From contig QYZZ01000123.1 in the NCBI GenBank assembly GCA_003838145.1, forward strand, positions 1 through 64,000: a stretch of DNA of 64,000 nt. The letters are read 5' to 3'. The notes beneath the pieces were generated by a model. The model saw only the letters and a list, made by a program, of their open reading frames with translations. It was not told the DNA's origin and searched no databases. A program made the position numbers and the translations under genes. This document shows positions 27,491-38,038 of this stretch, in pieces (positions within the stretch are counted from its first letter, which is position 1; each line of letters starts with the position of its first letter). Source of the DNA: Tindallia sp. MSAO_Bac2. Lineage in GTDB: Bacteria; Bacillota; Clostridia; Peptostreptococcales; Tindalliaceae.

Positions 27491-28849
27491 TTGAACTTTA
27501 CAAATAACACTAATAACTCTGAAATGAAAACATTGAGATACAATGTTCAGACATTTGGATGCCAAATGAACTTTCATGACTCTGAAAAACTCTCTGCCAT
27601 GCTTCAGCAGATGGGCTACCTGGAAACGGAGAGAAAAGAACAAGCGGACCTCATTATTATCAATACCTGCTGCGTTCGTGAAAATGCGGAACTTAAAGTA
27701 TATGGTAATTTAGGTGAATTAAAGCGTATGAAACAAAATAATCCCAACTTGGTTTTGGCAATATGTGGATGCATGATGCAGCAAAAACACGTAGTCGAGA
27801 AAATCCAAAGATCATACCCATTCGTCGATTTGGTATTTGGAACCCATAATATACACCGGTTTCCTGAACTGTTAAACAATGCATCCCAAATGGAAGGATT
27901 ACTCGTTGAAGTATGGGACCACGAAGAAGACATTCCGGAAGACTTGCCGGTGCAAAGAAAGTTTTCCAGCAAAGCTTTTGTAAACATTATGTATGGTTGT
28001 AATAATTTTTGTTCCTATTGCATAGTACCTTATACAAGAGGAAGAGAACGTAGCCGTGAACCGGAAAAAATTATTGAAGAAGTTACTAATCTAGCCAATG
28101 CCGGCACTTTGGAAATAACCTTGCTTGGACAGAACGTAAATTCATACGGTAAAACCCTGGATAAAGAAATTGATTTTGCAGACTTATTGACGCTAATAAA
28201 TCAGATTCCCGGAATCCAACGAATCCGTTTTATGACATCACATCCGGCTGACTTTTCTGAAAAACTAATGGATGCCATTGCCAACCTGGAGAAAGTATCT
28301 CCTCATATCCATTTACCAGTGCAGGCAGGAAGTGACAGAATTCTAAAAGCAATGAACCGGAAGTATACCAGTGATCAGTATCTGAAAAAAATTGAATTAT
28401 TAAAAACAAAAGTACCGGAAATTGCAATTTCTACTGACATTATAGTTGGATTCCCTGGAGAAACAGAAGATGACTTCCTTGACACATTAGATTTAATTCG
28501 TAAAGCGGAATATGATTCAGCTTTTACATTTCTGTACTCCATCCGGACCGGTACTCCGGCAGCAAATATGGAGGAACAAGTTCCTGATGAAGATAAAATG
28601 CAGCGATTCAACCGACTTGTTGAACTTGTTAATGAAATTGGATTAAGGAAAAACTTATCATTGATAGGAAAAACAATGCCCGTTTTAGTTGAAGGGATCA
28701 GTAAGAATAACGCAAATCGATTAACTGGTCGAACTGACACACACAAACTGGTTAACTTTGATGGTCCGGAGTACTATATCGGAAAAATTGTCCCTGTAAA
28801 AATCACTGAAGCAAAAACATTTTCTTTGTTGGGAACTCTCGAAGAATAA
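27491..28849 (+). CDS. miaB: tRNA-2-methylthio-N6-dimethylallyladenosine synthase MiaB
   Basis: A radical-SAM methylthiotransferase that converts i6A37 to ms2i6A37. The UPF0004 domain has [13 protein letters not shown], the MiaB signature. The radical-SAM cysteines are C170, C174 and C177 ([20 protein letters not shown]). A TRAM domain ends the 452 residues. The start is TTG, 6 bases after AAAGGTGAG. It acts on the product of MiaA (33529), and the miaB-mutS-mutL-miaA-hfq order is conserved in Firmicutes. Confidence 0.96.
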   Translation: MNFTNNTNNSEMKTLRYNVQTFGCQMNFHDSEKLSAMLQQMGYLETERKEQADLIIINTCCVRENAELKVYGNLGELKRMKQNNPNLVLAICGCMMQQKHVVEKIQRSYPFVDLVFGTHNIHRFPELLNNASQMEGLLVEVWDHEEDIPEDLPVQRKFSSKAFVNIMYGCNNFCSYCIVPYTRGRERSREPEKIIEEVTNLANAGTLEITLLGQNVNSYGKTLDKEIDFADLLTLINQIPGIQRIRFMTSHPADFSEKLMDAIANLEKVSPHIHLPVQAGSDRILKAMNRKYTSDQYLKKIELLKTKVPEIAISTDIIVGFPGETEDDFLDTLDLIRKAEYDSAFTFLYSIRTGTPAANMEEQVPDEDKMQRFNRLVELVNEIGLRKNLSLIGKTMPVLVEGISKNNANRLTGRTDTHKLVNFDGPEYYIGKIVPVKITEAKTFSLLGTLEE

Positions 28850-28881
28850 CGTTAATTCTCGGTTAAGGAGCGATTCTGCCC

Positions 28882-31572
28882 ATGGCAAAATTAACACCTA
28901 TGATGCAACAGTTTTTTGACATTAAAAATAAATATCAGGATGCACTGTTATTTTTTAGGCTAGGCGATTTTTACGAACTGTTTTATGATGATGCATTAAT
29001 TGCTTCTCAGGAGCTGGAAATTACTTTGACAGGCCGAAACTGCGGACAAGAGGAACGAGCACCAATGTGCGGAGTTCCTCATCATTCTGCGCAAACTTAT
29101 ATCGATCGTCTAATTAAAAAAGGATATAAAGTTGCCATCTGCGAACAGGTAGAAGATCCAGAAACGGCTCCCGGCATTGTGAAAAGAGAAGTAGTCAGAG
29201 TTGTTACCCCCGGAACTGCTTACGATAGTCAGATTCTTGAAGAAAAAAACAATCATTACCTATTATCCATACATTACCAGAAGGGTGGCTGGGGAATGGG
29301 TTATGTTGATTTATCCACCGGAGAAATGCTCTGCACTCAAAGTCGAAGTGATGATGATTTTCTGACTTTAGTCAATGAGACCAACAAAATTCAACCTGGC
29401 GAAATTATTTTTAGTACAGAAAGTGAAGCAGAAAGCAGAAAGCTTAATAACTGGCTGAAGACAACTTCTTATTTCGTCAGCTCCTCCAATGATTATGCAA
29501 AAGATATTTATAGTGGAAAAAAATTTCTCCATGAACATTTTGAATTAAAAGAATCAAAGAGTTTTATTTTGAGTGAAGAACATCTTGCATTACCAGCCCT
29601 TGTAAACCTTTTCAATTATCTTAAAGATACTCAAAAACGAAGCTTGGATCACATAACGGATTTAATTCATTATCAACTGGACGACCGAATGATGCTAGAC
29701 CAGTATACCAGAAAAAATCTTGAATTAACTGAAACGCTACAAGATCATGAAAAAAAAGGCTCATTATTAGGTATATTGGATAAAACCAAAACGGCTATGG
29801 GTGGAAGATTGCTTCGAAAATGGGTTGAAGAGCCGTTAACAGATACAGCAGCGATCAATGAACGTCTGGATGCTGTTACTGATTTTGTTTATAACCCTTT
29901 ATTGAGAAAAGACTTAAGACGGTTGATGCGACATGTTTATGATATAGAAAGACTGGTTGCCAAAGTTGGTCTTCAGTCAGCTGGACCAAGAGATTTAATA
30001 AGTTTGAAACAAACTTTGGAACAGGTAAAGAACATCAAAATTTTGCTGCAAAATGAAAGCCAATCCAGCCTAATTAATAAATGGGACTCCATGTTGGACC
30101 CACATATAGTAATCATCGAATTATTGGAGAATGCCATTGCAGATGACCCACCTGTAACTTTAAAAGACGGTGGATTCATCAAAGAAGGATTTGATAGTAA
30201 AATAGATGAACTGAAAATTGCTGCACGTGAAGGAAAAATGTGGATTGCAGAGTATGAAAAAAAAGAACGGGATCGCACCGGTATTAAAACGCTTAAAACC
30301 GGCTATAATAAAGTTTTTGGCTATTATATAGAAGTATCCAAATCATACATGAATTCAGTTCCGGATGAATATCAGCGAAAACAAACCCTCTCTAACTGTG
30401 AACGGTATATTACCGATCCTCTGAAAGAGCTGGAATCAAAAATATTGGGAGCGGAAGAACAATCACAAGTTCTTGAAATTCAGGCTTTTAAAGACATAAG
30501 AGAAGCCCTGGCTCATCATATTTTTACGTTGCAACAGACCGCTAAAGCTGTTGCGGGGCTGGATGTCATGACAGCTCTTGCTGAAGTTGCTTTTTTAAAT
30601 CAATATTCAAAACCTGAATTGAAAGAAGATCCAATTATCCAAATAGAAAATGGGCGACATCCGGTAGTGGAAAAAATGCTTGAACAGGAAATGTTTGTTC
30701 CAAACCATACCTATATGGATTCCAAAGACCAGACTATTCAAATAATTACAGGTCCTAACATGGCTGGCAAATCAACATATATGCGCCAAGTTGCTCTTAT
30801 AGTGCTTATGGCTCAGATCGGGTCCTATGTTCCAGCTGATAAAGTAACCCTGGGAGTAGTTGATCGCATTTTCACCCGTATCGGAGCTAGCGATGACTTA
30901 TCCCAGGGTCGCAGCACATTTATGATGGAGATGAGTGAAGTCTCCACTATTTTAAAAGAAGCAACACCAGATAGCCTTATTATTCTTGACGAAGTGGGGA
31001 GAGGTACCAGCACCTATGATGGCCTGAGTATTGCCTGGTCCGTTGTGAAATACATTCATCAGCAAATAAAAGCAAAAACTTTATTTTCCACTCATTATCA
31101 TGAATTGACTGAGCTGGCTGATATTTTACCAGGTATTAAAAACTATAAAGTATCCGTCAAAGAAGATGGTCATGATATCATATTTCTCAGAAAGGTGACT
31201 GAAGGAACAAGTGATAAAAGTTATGGTGTTCAGGTAGCCAGATTGGCAGGTTTGCCGGAATCATTGCTGACTGAAGCAAAAGATATTCTTGAAGGTCTTG
31301 AATGTGGTAAAGATATCACTCATCGGACCATACCCCTTTTTGAGAGAAAAGAAAAAACAAGACTAAAAGAGGAGAAGCATGAATCGGGTAACCCGCAGAT
31401 CGATAAGAAAAAAGAAAAAATTCTTCAAAAAATAAGTGGTACTGATGTGATGCAAATGTCACCCTTGGAAGCATTAAACTACTTATACGAGTTACAGCAG
31501 GAACTCAAGGAAACCAGCTCCGAAAGAACAGTTACCACTAGCAGACATAGAATTGGGGAGATTGGTAAATAA
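28882..31572 (+). CDS. mutS: DNA mismatch repair protein MutS
   Basis: Recognises mismatches and recruits MutL. The mismatch-binding FYELF motif is at about residues 36-40 (GDFYELFYDDA). The ATPase has GPNMAGKST from residue 624 and DEVGRGTST near 703. The C-terminus ends with the dimer/tetramer region. The 896-aa length is slightly above B. subtilis (858) through a charged insert near 815-850. Its stop shares one base with the mutL start. Confidence 0.97.
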   Translation: MAKLTPMMQQFFDIKNKYQDALLFFRLGDFYELFYDDALIASQELEITLTGRNCGQEERAPMCGVPHHSAQTYIDRLIKKGYKVAICEQVEDPETAPGIVKREVVRVVTPGTAYDSQILEEKNNHYLLSIHYQKGGWGMGYVDLSTGEMLCTQSRSDDDFLTLVNETNKIQPGEIIFSTESEAESRKLNNWLKTTSYFVSSSNDYAKDIYSGKKFLHEHFELKESKSFILSEEHLALPALVNLFNYLKDTQKRSLDHITDLIHYQLDDRMMLDQYTRKNLELTETLQDHEKKGSLLGILDKTKTAMGGRLLRKWVEEPLTDTAAINERLDAVTDFVYNPLLRKDLRRLMRHVYDIERLVAKVGLQSAGPRDLISLKQTLEQVKNIKILLQNESQSSLINKWDSMLDPHIVIIELLENAIADDPPVTLKDGGFIKEGFDSKIDELKIAAREGKMWIAEYEKKERDRTGIKTLKTGYNKVFGYYIEVSKSYMNSVPDEYQRKQTLSNCERYITDPLKELESKILGAEEQSQVLEIQAFKDIREALAHHIFTLQQTAKAVAGLDVMTALAEVAFLNQYSKPELKEDPIIQIENGRHPVVEKMLEQEMFVPNHTYMDSKDQTIQIITGPNMAGKSTYMRQVALIVLMAQIGSYVPADKVTLGVVDRIFTRIGASDDLSQGRSTFMMEMSEVSTILKEATPDSLIILDEVGRGTSTYDGLSIAWSVVKYIHQQIKAKTLFSTHYHELTELADILPGIKNYKVSVKEDGHDIIFLRKVTEGTSDKSYGVQVARLAGLPESLLTEAKDILEGLECGKDITHRTIPLFERKEKTRLKEEKHESGNPQIDKKKEKILQKISGTDVMQMSPLEALNYLYELQQELKETSSERTVTTSRHRIGEIGK

Positions 31573-33479
31573 TGGATAGATTACAAAGAATCCATAAACT
31601 TGATCAGCAGGTTATCAATCAGATCGCTGCTGGCGAAGTCATTGAAGCACCTCATTCAGCCGTAAAAGAACTAATCGAAAACTCTATTGATGCCCAGGCA
31701 ACTGAAATTAAGGTGGAAATTATAAAGGGTGGGAAGAAGCTGATTAAAGTAGCTGATAATGGAATCGGCATCGACGCCGATGAATTGGCCACGGCATTTT
31801 TACCGCATACAACCTCTAAGCTTCAAAAGCTTGAAGATTTAGACCGGATTCTTTCGCTTGGTTTTCGTGGGGAGGCATTGGCAAGCATAGCTTCAGTAGC
31901 AAAAGTAGAAGTGTATACTAAATCCCTGGAGGCAGAACACGGTACCTATGCGATCTTTCAAAATGGACAGCTCAGTTTACAAAAACCAGCCGGCTGTCCT
32001 CAGGGAACCAGTATAATAATCCATGATCTTTTTTCCAATACACCCGCAAGATTTAAGTACCTAAGAAATGATGGTGCTGAATCAAGCCGCATTACAGAAC
32101 TAATAACACGGATGGCGTTAAGCAAACCGGATATTGCTTTTCAATATGTTAACAATAATAATGTTATGTTAACCACCAGAGGCGATCATTCCATCAAAAC
32201 TGCAATAGCTTCTATTTTCCCAAGGGAATTAGCATCAGCTATGATTGAGGGAGAAGAAGAGAGTGCTTTCGTAGAAAATAAAGAGCTTACTGTTCATGGT
32301 CTGATCGGTCAGGCACATGCAACCCGTGGCAACCGCTCTTATCAGATTTTTTACGTGAATAACCGGCTAATACGCAGTTCTTTTTTATCTAAGATTTTTG
32401 AAGAAGCATATGGTGAGTCTTTAATGGTGCGTCGTCATCCTGTGGGCATAGTGTACTTATCGATACCACCTGCAATGATCGATGTAAACGTTCATCCTTC
32501 AAAAACCACTGTTAAGTTTGCCAACGAAGAGATTATCCAGGATATAGTTCAGAAATTTGTTATAAACAATTTAAACAAGCACGCAACCTTATCTTCTGCA
32601 TCACCCCACGATTCTTCAGATAACAGTGCTGCTGCTTCTAAGAAAAATAACAATACCGCAGATTATGCTTCATCAGTTCAGGAAACCATCTACAATTATG
32701 ATATTGATGATCGTGCTAAAACTAAAGTGAAAATACTGGAAGGCCCGTCAAAAAATACAAATAATGAACTCAAAGAAACCTTCAAATCAAATGAATCATC
32801 AATATCAAATATCGTACATTCAGAAGGAAGCAGTGTCGATACGAACCCTATAAAACAAGAAGATCATTCAAATAAACAAATACACTTTATCGAAGAAGTT
32901 TTAAAAAACAGGATGTATCGATTTGCCGGGCATATCTTCAACACCTATATTATATTAGAGTCAGGTGAATCTGTATATTATATTGATCAGCATGCTGCTC
33001 ATGAAAGAGTTGTTTATGAATTAATGATAGATGCATATCGACGGGAAGCCATTTCTGTACAACAGTTAATGGATGGACAGCTACTGGAATTAAGTGTTGA
33101 AGAAGCAGAAGTAGTTTCTTTATATGAGCATATATTTTCTAGAATTGGCATTGAAATTCAGAAGTATGGACCTTATTCTTATCGACTAACAGGAGTTCCT
33201 TACGAAATGGGTGTACCGGTTGGCAAGAACTGGATAATGAATTTAATTGACGACTTAAGAGAAAACCATCGTGCCAACAATAACATACCAACAGAAAAAA
33301 TAATAAGAAATGCCTGCCATTATTCTATAAGAGCAAAAGAGTCTTTAAATAACCATGAAATGGTTTCTTTGCTGGACCAACTAAAAAATCTTAAGCCTCC
33401 GTTAACCTGCCCCCATGGCAGACCTATTGTTGTTCATCAACGATTATATGATATTGAAAGAATGTTCAAACGGGTATAG
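31572..33479 (+). CDS. mutL: DNA mismatch repair protein MutL (endonuclease type)
   Basis: A GHKL ATPase (1-330; ELIENSIDAQATEIKV, DNGIGI, GFRGEALASIASV) joined by a long polar linker (340-435) to the C-terminal dimerisation domain. The latent endonuclease motif DQHA(x)2E(x)4E is present from D472, and CPHGRP near the end is the accessory zinc-site motif. This matches MutH-less bacteria, where MutL nicks the new strand. The ATG overlaps the mutS TAA. Confidence 0.96.
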   Translation: MDRLQRIHKLDQQVINQIAAGEVIEAPHSAVKELIENSIDAQATEIKVEIIKGGKKLIKVADNGIGIDADELATAFLPHTTSKLQKLEDLDRILSLGFRGEALASIASVAKVEVYTKSLEAEHGTYAIFQNGQLSLQKPAGCPQGTSIIIHDLFSNTPARFKYLRNDGAESSRITELITRMALSKPDIAFQYVNNNNVMLTTRGDHSIKTAIASIFPRELASAMIEGEEESAFVENKELTVHGLIGQAHATRGNRSYQIFYVNNRLIRSSFLSKIFEEAYGESLMVRRHPVGIVYLSIPPAMIDVNVHPSKTTVKFANEEIIQDIVQKFVINNLNKHATLSSASPHDSSDNSAAASKKNNNTADYASSVQETIYNYDIDDRAKTKVKILEGPSKNTNNELKETFKSNESSISNIVHSEGSSVDTNPIKQEDHSNKQIHFIEEVLKNRMYRFAGHIFNTYIILESGESVYYIDQHAAHERVVYELMIDAYRREAISVQQLMDGQLLELSVEEAEVVSLYEHIFSRIGIEIQKYGPYSYRLTGVPYEMGVPVGKNWIMNLIDDLRENHRANNNIPTEKIIRNACHYSIRAKESLNNHEMVSLLDQLKNLKPPLTCPHGRPIVVHQRLYDIERMFKRV

Positions 33480-33528
33480 CGCAGGTATTAACTTCAGATA
33501 ACTAATTTTCGAAAGCAGGTGATGATCA

Positions 33529-34509
33529 TTGCCGAGTTTCTATAATCCTGTTATCCCCATTATTGTAGGCCCTACAGCTATTGGCAAAACATATTTGGGT
33601 ATACAGCTTGCCTTAAAAATGGAAGGCGAAATAATTTCTGCTGATTCGATGCAGGTTTATAAATATATGAACATAGGAACCGCCAAGCCCGATTTAAATG
33701 AAAAAAATGGCATTACTCATCATTTAATTGATTTTGTATCCCCGGAAGATAGGTTTACGGTGGCTGATTTTCAGGAAATGGCATTGAAGAAGATAGAAGA
33801 CCTTCTCGCACAAAATACATTACCCATCATTGTCGGCGGAACAGGTCTATATATCCACTCATTGCTTTATGATATGGATTTTACTGAACAGGAAATTGAT
33901 GTGGATTTACGTTCACAACTTGAAAAAATATATCAGAATGAAGGCAGTCATGTCCTTTTTCAAAAATTAAAGAAACTTGACCCGGAGGTTGCTCTGCGAA
34001 TTCATCCAAACAACTGGAAGCGGATTATTCGTGCTATTGAAGTATGTTCTAACACAAAGGAAGGTATTAAAGATTTTTCAAAGGATTTAAAATTAAGAAA
34101 AAACTTCAGTTTTAAAGTATATGGCTTATATCAGGATCGTGATCTTTTGTATGAATCAATAAATCATAGAGTAGACAATATGATTCAACAAGGACTGGAA
34201 AAAGAAGTAGAATTCTTGTTAAATTCAGGCTTCAACCCTAATTTACCAGCAATGAAAGGTGTTGGTTATAAGGAATTAATCAGTTATTTAAACGGTGAAT
34301 ATGGGTATGAAAGAGCTGTAGAGTTAATCAAACGTAATACCAGGAGATTTGCAAAGCGGCAGATGACTTGGTTTAAAAGAACTCCAAATGTTACCTGGTT
34401 TCAGCTTCACAAATCAGATCCGGAAGAAAAGAAAGCGGAAATAGTGAAAATAAGCAGGCACATTACTAATGAACTGGAAGGGATGGTTGATAATGAAAAG
34501 CAATGTTAA
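33529..34509 (+). CDS. miaA: tRNA dimethylallyltransferase MiaA
   Basis: Transfers dimethylallyl from DMAPP to A37 of tRNAs reading UNN codons. The P-loop GPTAIGKT is at residues 14-21, and the IPT landmarks are [36 protein letters not shown] and [15 protein letters not shown]. The start is TTG, 5 bases after AGGTGAT. It overlaps hfq by 17 bases. Confidence 0.95.
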   Translation: MPSFYNPVIPIIVGPTAIGKTYLGIQLALKMEGEIISADSMQVYKYMNIGTAKPDLNEKNGITHHLIDFVSPEDRFTVADFQEMALKKIEDLLAQNTLPIIVGGTGLYIHSLLYDMDFTEQEIDVDLRSQLEKIYQNEGSHVLFQKLKKLDPEVALRIHPNNWKRIIRAIEVCSNTKEGIKDFSKDLKLRKNFSFKVYGLYQDRDLLYESINHRVDNMIQQGLEKEVEFLLNSGFNPNLPAMKGVGYKELISYLNGEYGYERAVELIKRNTRRFAKRQMTWFKRTPNVTWFQLHKSDPEEKKAEIVKISRHITNELEGMVDNEKQC

Positions 34510-34744
34510 TCTACAAGATGTTTTTTTAAATCAAGTGCGCAAAGAAAGCATATCTATTACAATTTTTCTGGTCAATGGGTTCCAATTGAAAGGGCAGGTT
34601 AAAGGGTTTGACAATTATACCATTGTATTGGAGTCAGAAGGTAAGCAGCAATTAATTTATAAGCACGCTATATCAACCATTATTCCCTTTAAATCAGTTA
34701 ATTTTTATCAAGCATCACAACAAAACAATGAACATCAGGAGTAA
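34493..34744 (+). CDS. hfq: RNA chaperone Hfq
   Basis: An 83-residue Sm-like protein that forms hexamers binding small RNAs and m[39 protein letters not shown] (Sm1) and IYKHAISTI (Sm2, the YKHA type) are intact. The frame is open upstream, but the ATG at 34493 follows GGAAGGGATGG and gives the correct N-terminus. It overlaps the end of miaA. Confidence 0.95.
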   Translation: MKSNVNLQDVFLNQVRKESISITIFLVNGFQLKGQVKGFDNYTIVLESEGKQQLIYKHAISTIIPFKSVNFYQASQQNNEHQE

Positions 34745-34800
34745 ACAAGGTTTACCATAATAATATTATGACAACTTACTTCGTAAAAGGAATGATTTAT

Positions 34801-36093
34801 GTGTCTGATTTTTTAAAGGAAAAGTATCAATTAGATCCTGGAATAGTAGAACTGGTGGAAGCCTCTGAGAACAGCCTGGCTTCCATTTTTCTGGGGAGAG
34901 AGAAAATTAAAGAGGAGAACCAGTACAAAGTGATTCATGCTATGCAAAAACACAACTTAAGCGATCAACACTTTAACTGGACAACAGGATACGGTTATAA
35001 TGACCTTGGTCGGGAAAAAACAGAAGCTATTTTTGCAGAAATTTTTGATACAGAAGATGCTCTTGTGCGTCCAAATATTGTAAACGGAACACATGCTTTA
35101 AGTCTATGCTTATCCGCATTGCTGAGCCCGGGTGATTTAATGTTATCTGTTACAGGCGCACCTTATGACACCCTTCATGAGTTGATTGGCCTGGAGGGAA
35201 GCTACCCACATAGCCTGAAAAATTTAAATATAAAATACGAGCAAATGGATTTGGACATAATTATTAAAGACGGAAATTTCATTAATAGTGCAAGAATACG
35301 TGAATTAAACCCAAAACTGGTTTATTTGCAACGTTCCACAGGTTACAGCTTCAGGCCGGCCATTAGGATCTCTGAAATGGAAAAAATCATTCAACATATA
35401 AAAGAACAGTTGCCTCATGTTATTATCATGGTAGACAACTGTTATGGAGAATTTATAGAAACAACAGAACCGACCAGTGTTGGTGCTGACATCATTGCAG
35501 GGTCACTAATAAAAAATCCTGGTGGTGGAATCGCTTTAACCGGTGGATATATAGCTGGTAAATCAAACCTTGTAGAATTGGTGTCCCAACGGCTAACTGC
35601 ACCTGGCATTGGAAAGGAATGTGGCCTCACCTTCGGAACTACCCGCTCTGTACTTCAGGGAGTTTTTTTAGCACCAAATGTTGTGAGCGAGGCTGTGAAA
35701 GGTGCCATTCTGGCCTCACACATATTTAATAAACTGGGTTATTCAGTAAATCCCGAACCAAATGAAGCTCGCAGTGATATTATCCAGGCAATTTGCCTCA
35801 ATTCTCCTGAGAAGCTGATGGCATTCTGCAAAGGTGTTCAGGAAGCTGCTCCAGTAGATTCATTTGTAACTCCAATGCCATGGGATATGCCAGGTTATCA
35901 GGACCAAGTCATAATGGCTGCAGGAGCCTTTATACAGGGATCTTCAATTGAACTAAGTGCAGACGGCCCCATGAGGCCGCCTTACCACGTTTATTATCAG
36001 GGCGGTCTAACCTATGCTCACTCAAAGCTGGGAATTATGAAAGCTTTACAACATTTGAAAGAGATCCCTAAAAACGACGTAATAAACCAATAA
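34801..36093 (+). CDS. Methionine gamma-lyase-like / 'aluminium resistance' PLP protein (YnbB family)
   Basis: A PLP-dependent enzyme of the Cys/Met-metabolism fold found after hfq in many Firmicutes and annotated as aluminium resistance or methionine gamma-lyase family. Features are [48 protein letters not shown] and the PLP lysine in [18 protein letters not shown]. The true function is unproven. Starts at 34768, 34792 and GTG 34801 share the frame; AAAAGG at 34785-34790 best suits 34801 (430 aa). It overlaps lexA by 26 bases, tail to tail. Confidence 0.82.
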   Translation: MSDFLKEKYQLDPGIVELVEASENSLASIFLGREKIKEENQYKVIHAMQKHNLSDQHFNWTTGYGYNDLGREKTEAIFAEIFDTEDALVRPNIVNGTHALSLCLSALLSPGDLMLSVTGAPYDTLHELIGLEGSYPHSLKNLNIKYEQMDLDIIIKDGNFINSARIRELNPKLVYLQRSTGYSFRPAIRISEMEKIIQHIKEQLPHVIIMVDNCYGEFIETTEPTSVGADIIAGSLIKNPGGGIALTGGYIAGKSNLVELVSQRLTAPGIGKECGLTFGTTRSVLQGVFLAPNVVSEAVKGAILASHIFNKLGYSVNPEPNEARSDIIQAICLNSPEKLMAFCKGVQEAAPVDSFVTPMPWDMPGYQDQVIMAAGAFIQGSSIELSADGPMRPPYHVYYQGGLTYAHSKLGIMKALQHLKEIPKNDVINQ

Positions 36094-36694
36094 TTTTTCC
36101 TAAAATCACCACTTCTGAGACATAAAAAGGTTCCATTGCACTATTTTCCGGTTGAAGTCGGAACCCTTTTTTCTCCTTGTAAAATCGTTTTACTGTTGCT
36201 TCATCATCCAGCAATGCCACAACAATATCACCATTTTGAGCTGTACTTTGTTTTTTTACTATAACACTATCTCCATCCAGTATACCGGCTTCAACCATTG
36301 AAGATCCTTCAACCTGTAGTAGAAATACATCTTCGCTTGTTTCCAGGAAATCCTGAGGCAAAGGAAACACATCTTCAATATTTTCATTGGCCAGAATAGG
36401 CTGACCTGCAGTAACCTTGCCAACAAGCGGAACATTAACCATGCGTTTTTTAAAACTTTGTTCCTGATGCGGATAATCCATTATTTCAATGGCTCTTGGT
36501 TTCGTTGGATCCCTTTTAATATAACCTTTCTTTTCAAGATTAGTCAGGTGGCTATGTACTGTGGAGGTTGATTTTAAGCCCACTGCTTCACAAGTTTCAC
36601 GGACTGATGGTGGATAACCTCTTTTATGAACTACCTCTTTCAAAAAATCCAGCACACTCTTTTGTTTTGCTGTTAAGTCTTCGTACAAGACCAT
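36068..36694 (-). CDS. lexA: SOS repressor LexA
   Basis: A 208-residue repressor with an N-terminal winged HTH ([21 protein letters not shown]) and S24 autoprotease domain. The self-cleavage bond is the Ala-Gly in VTAGQPI, the Ser is in [10 protein letters not shown] and the Lys in DDEATVKRF. RecA at 6647 is its co-protease. The ATG at 36694 is only about 3 bases after AAAGGAG; a TTG two codons on (36688, protein beginning YEDLTAKQ) has better spacing and could be the real start. A possible LexA box lies upstream at 36777. Confidence 0.95.
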   Translation of the reverse strand: MVLYEDLTAKQKSVLDFLKEVVHKRGYPPSVRETCEAVGLKSTSTVHSHLTNLEKKGYIKRDPTKPRAIEIMDYPHQEQSFKKRMVNVPLVGKVTAGQPILANENIEDVFPLPQDFLETSEDVFLLQVEGSSMVEAGILDGDSVIVKKQSTAQNGDIVVALLDDEATVKRFYKEKKGFRLQPENSAMEPFYVSEVVILGKIIGLLRRF

Positions 36695-36743
36695 TCTCTC
36701 CTTTCGGAAAACAGGTTATTTATTTTTTTATTTAGTTAATTGT

Positions 36744-36788
36744 TTATATAATTATATCACATTAAATATCCATTTAAAACAAACGTTC
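36744..36788 (-). promoter_or_regulatory. lexA promoter (extended -10) with candidate LexA box
   Basis: On the - strand TGATATAAT is an extended -10 (TATAAT at 36756-36751), with start near 36744. About 33-44 bases upstream, GAACGTTTGTTT (36788-36777) resembles the Firmicute SOS box GAAC-N4-GTTY, though outer bases deviate. Position fits autorepression. Confidence 0.45.
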
Positions 36789-37937
36789 CTATTTTTTATC
36801 CTGATGTACAATCCATTCAAAATTTTTAACAAGTTCTCTTTTTACATCCTTACGGTGCGCAGCATAAAGCTGTGTAGTTGCCACATTTTCATGATCCATT
36901 AAATTTTGAACATCAAAAATAGAAAACCCTTGTTGAATTAAAGAAGTAGCAGCAGTAGCTCGTAATTTGTGAGGACTATATCCATGAGAAGCAGAAGTGT
37001 TTAGAATTAGCGCAGTATATTTTTTAACCATATTTCTGATAGCTCTTACAGTCATTCGTCGCTTTTGAAGAGACAGAAACAATGCGCTCTGATGTTCTAA
37101 AGGTATGGATTCCTGCACAGGCCGTTCATGTTGGATATATTCCTTTATGACTTCTTCACAGGAAAAATTAATGGGCATTAATGTTTCTTTCCCACGCTTA
37201 CGGTAAATTTTGAATTCTCCACGGTTAAAGTTGAAGGATGATATATCCAGTTGATGGAGTTCATTCAATCTTAACCCGTAAGTCAAAAACAATACTAATA
37301 TAGCCCTGTCTCTATATTTCGTTTTTTTCCAATATCTTTTTTCCTTTTCTGTCAATTCTTCTCCAGTTTCCACCAGTTCCAGCAAACGCACAACTTCATC
37401 AATATCTAACCGTTTAATGGCATCCGGCTGAGGTTTAGGTAACTGTATAGGGTTAAAACCGTCAGTTATATTTTTTGTAAGGATCTCGTCTCTGTATAAG
37501 TTTTTAAACATGACAGACAGCGAAGACTTCTTCCTGGCAAGCGATCTTTGATGGTTTTCCATCACACGCACAGATTTTTCATCCTCAAGAAGATAGCGGC
37601 TACAGTATTGTCCCAAAAATTGATTGATATCTTTTGCAGTCAGAAGCTGAAATTCACTTATAGAAATATCAGCCGGATCTTCAGCCATTGTTTTTGGTGT
37701 TTCCTTTACAAGATACTGGCAGAAGAAGTATATGTCTTCCAGATAAGCAAGACGCGTTGTTGCAGCAACAGAACTTTTAAGATATAAAAAGAAATCAAAC
37801 ATGAAAGCAGGCAGCCTGGCCTCAATGTCCAGACATCGTTGGATGATTCTTTGTTCCTGAAGAACAACATGGTCTGGTTTATCTGTTTTATTATGAATGA
37901 CTAAGTTTTTTTTGTTCTTATCATCAGTATCCTTCAT
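36789..37937 (-). CDS. Tyrosine recombinase (XerC/XerD-like)
   Basis: A 382-residue site-specific recombinase. The N-terminal core-binding domain covers about 40-165. The catalytic domain has Arg in TYGLRLNEL, the HxxR pair in SPHKLRATAATS, a His in LMDHENVATT and the nucleophile Tyr in TTQLYAAH. It is longer than XerC/D (about 295) by an N-terminal charged extension. The canonical XerD is a separate gene at 46116. No phage genes surround it, and it sits beside lexA, so a chromosomal role (dimer resolution or other) is likelier than a prophage integrase. It has its own promoter and an AAAGGAGC site. Confidence 0.85.
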   Translation of the reverse strand: MKDTDDKNKKNLVIHNKTDKPDHVVLQEQRIIQRCLDIEARLPAFMFDFFLYLKSSVAATTRLAYLEDIYFFCQYLVKETPKTMAEDPADISISEFQLLTAKDINQFLGQYCSRYLLEDEKSVRVMENHQRSLARKKSSLSVMFKNLYRDEILTKNITDGFNPIQLPKPQPDAIKRLDIDEVVRLLELVETGEELTEKEKRYWKKTKYRDRAILVLFLTYGLRLNELHQLDISSFNFNRGEFKIYRKRGKETLMPINFSCEEVIKEYIQHERPVQESIPLEHQSALFLSLQKRRMTVRAIRNMVKKYTALILNTSASHGYSPHKLRATAATSLIQQGFSIFDVQNLMDHENVATTQLYAAHRKDVKRELVKNFEWIVHQDKK

Positions 37938-37990
37938 TAGAAGCTCCTTTCAACAACGGAAGTTGTACTGTTCCCAAAATATACATTTAA

Positions 37991-38019
37991 AGAATAGTAC
38001 AAAATCACATTCCTGTCAA
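37991..38019 (-). promoter_or_regulatory. Sigma-A promoter for the tyrosine recombinase gene
   Basis: On the - strand TTGACA (38019-38014), a 17-base spacer and TATTCT (37996-37991). Confidence 0.7.
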
Positions 38020-38038
38020 GTAATTGTCAATTTCTTTT

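Noticed and set aside
36068-37937. Prophage integrase-repressor module
   Set aside because: The repressor is full LexA and all neighbours are conserved housekeeping genes; no phage structural genes or attachment repeats were seen.
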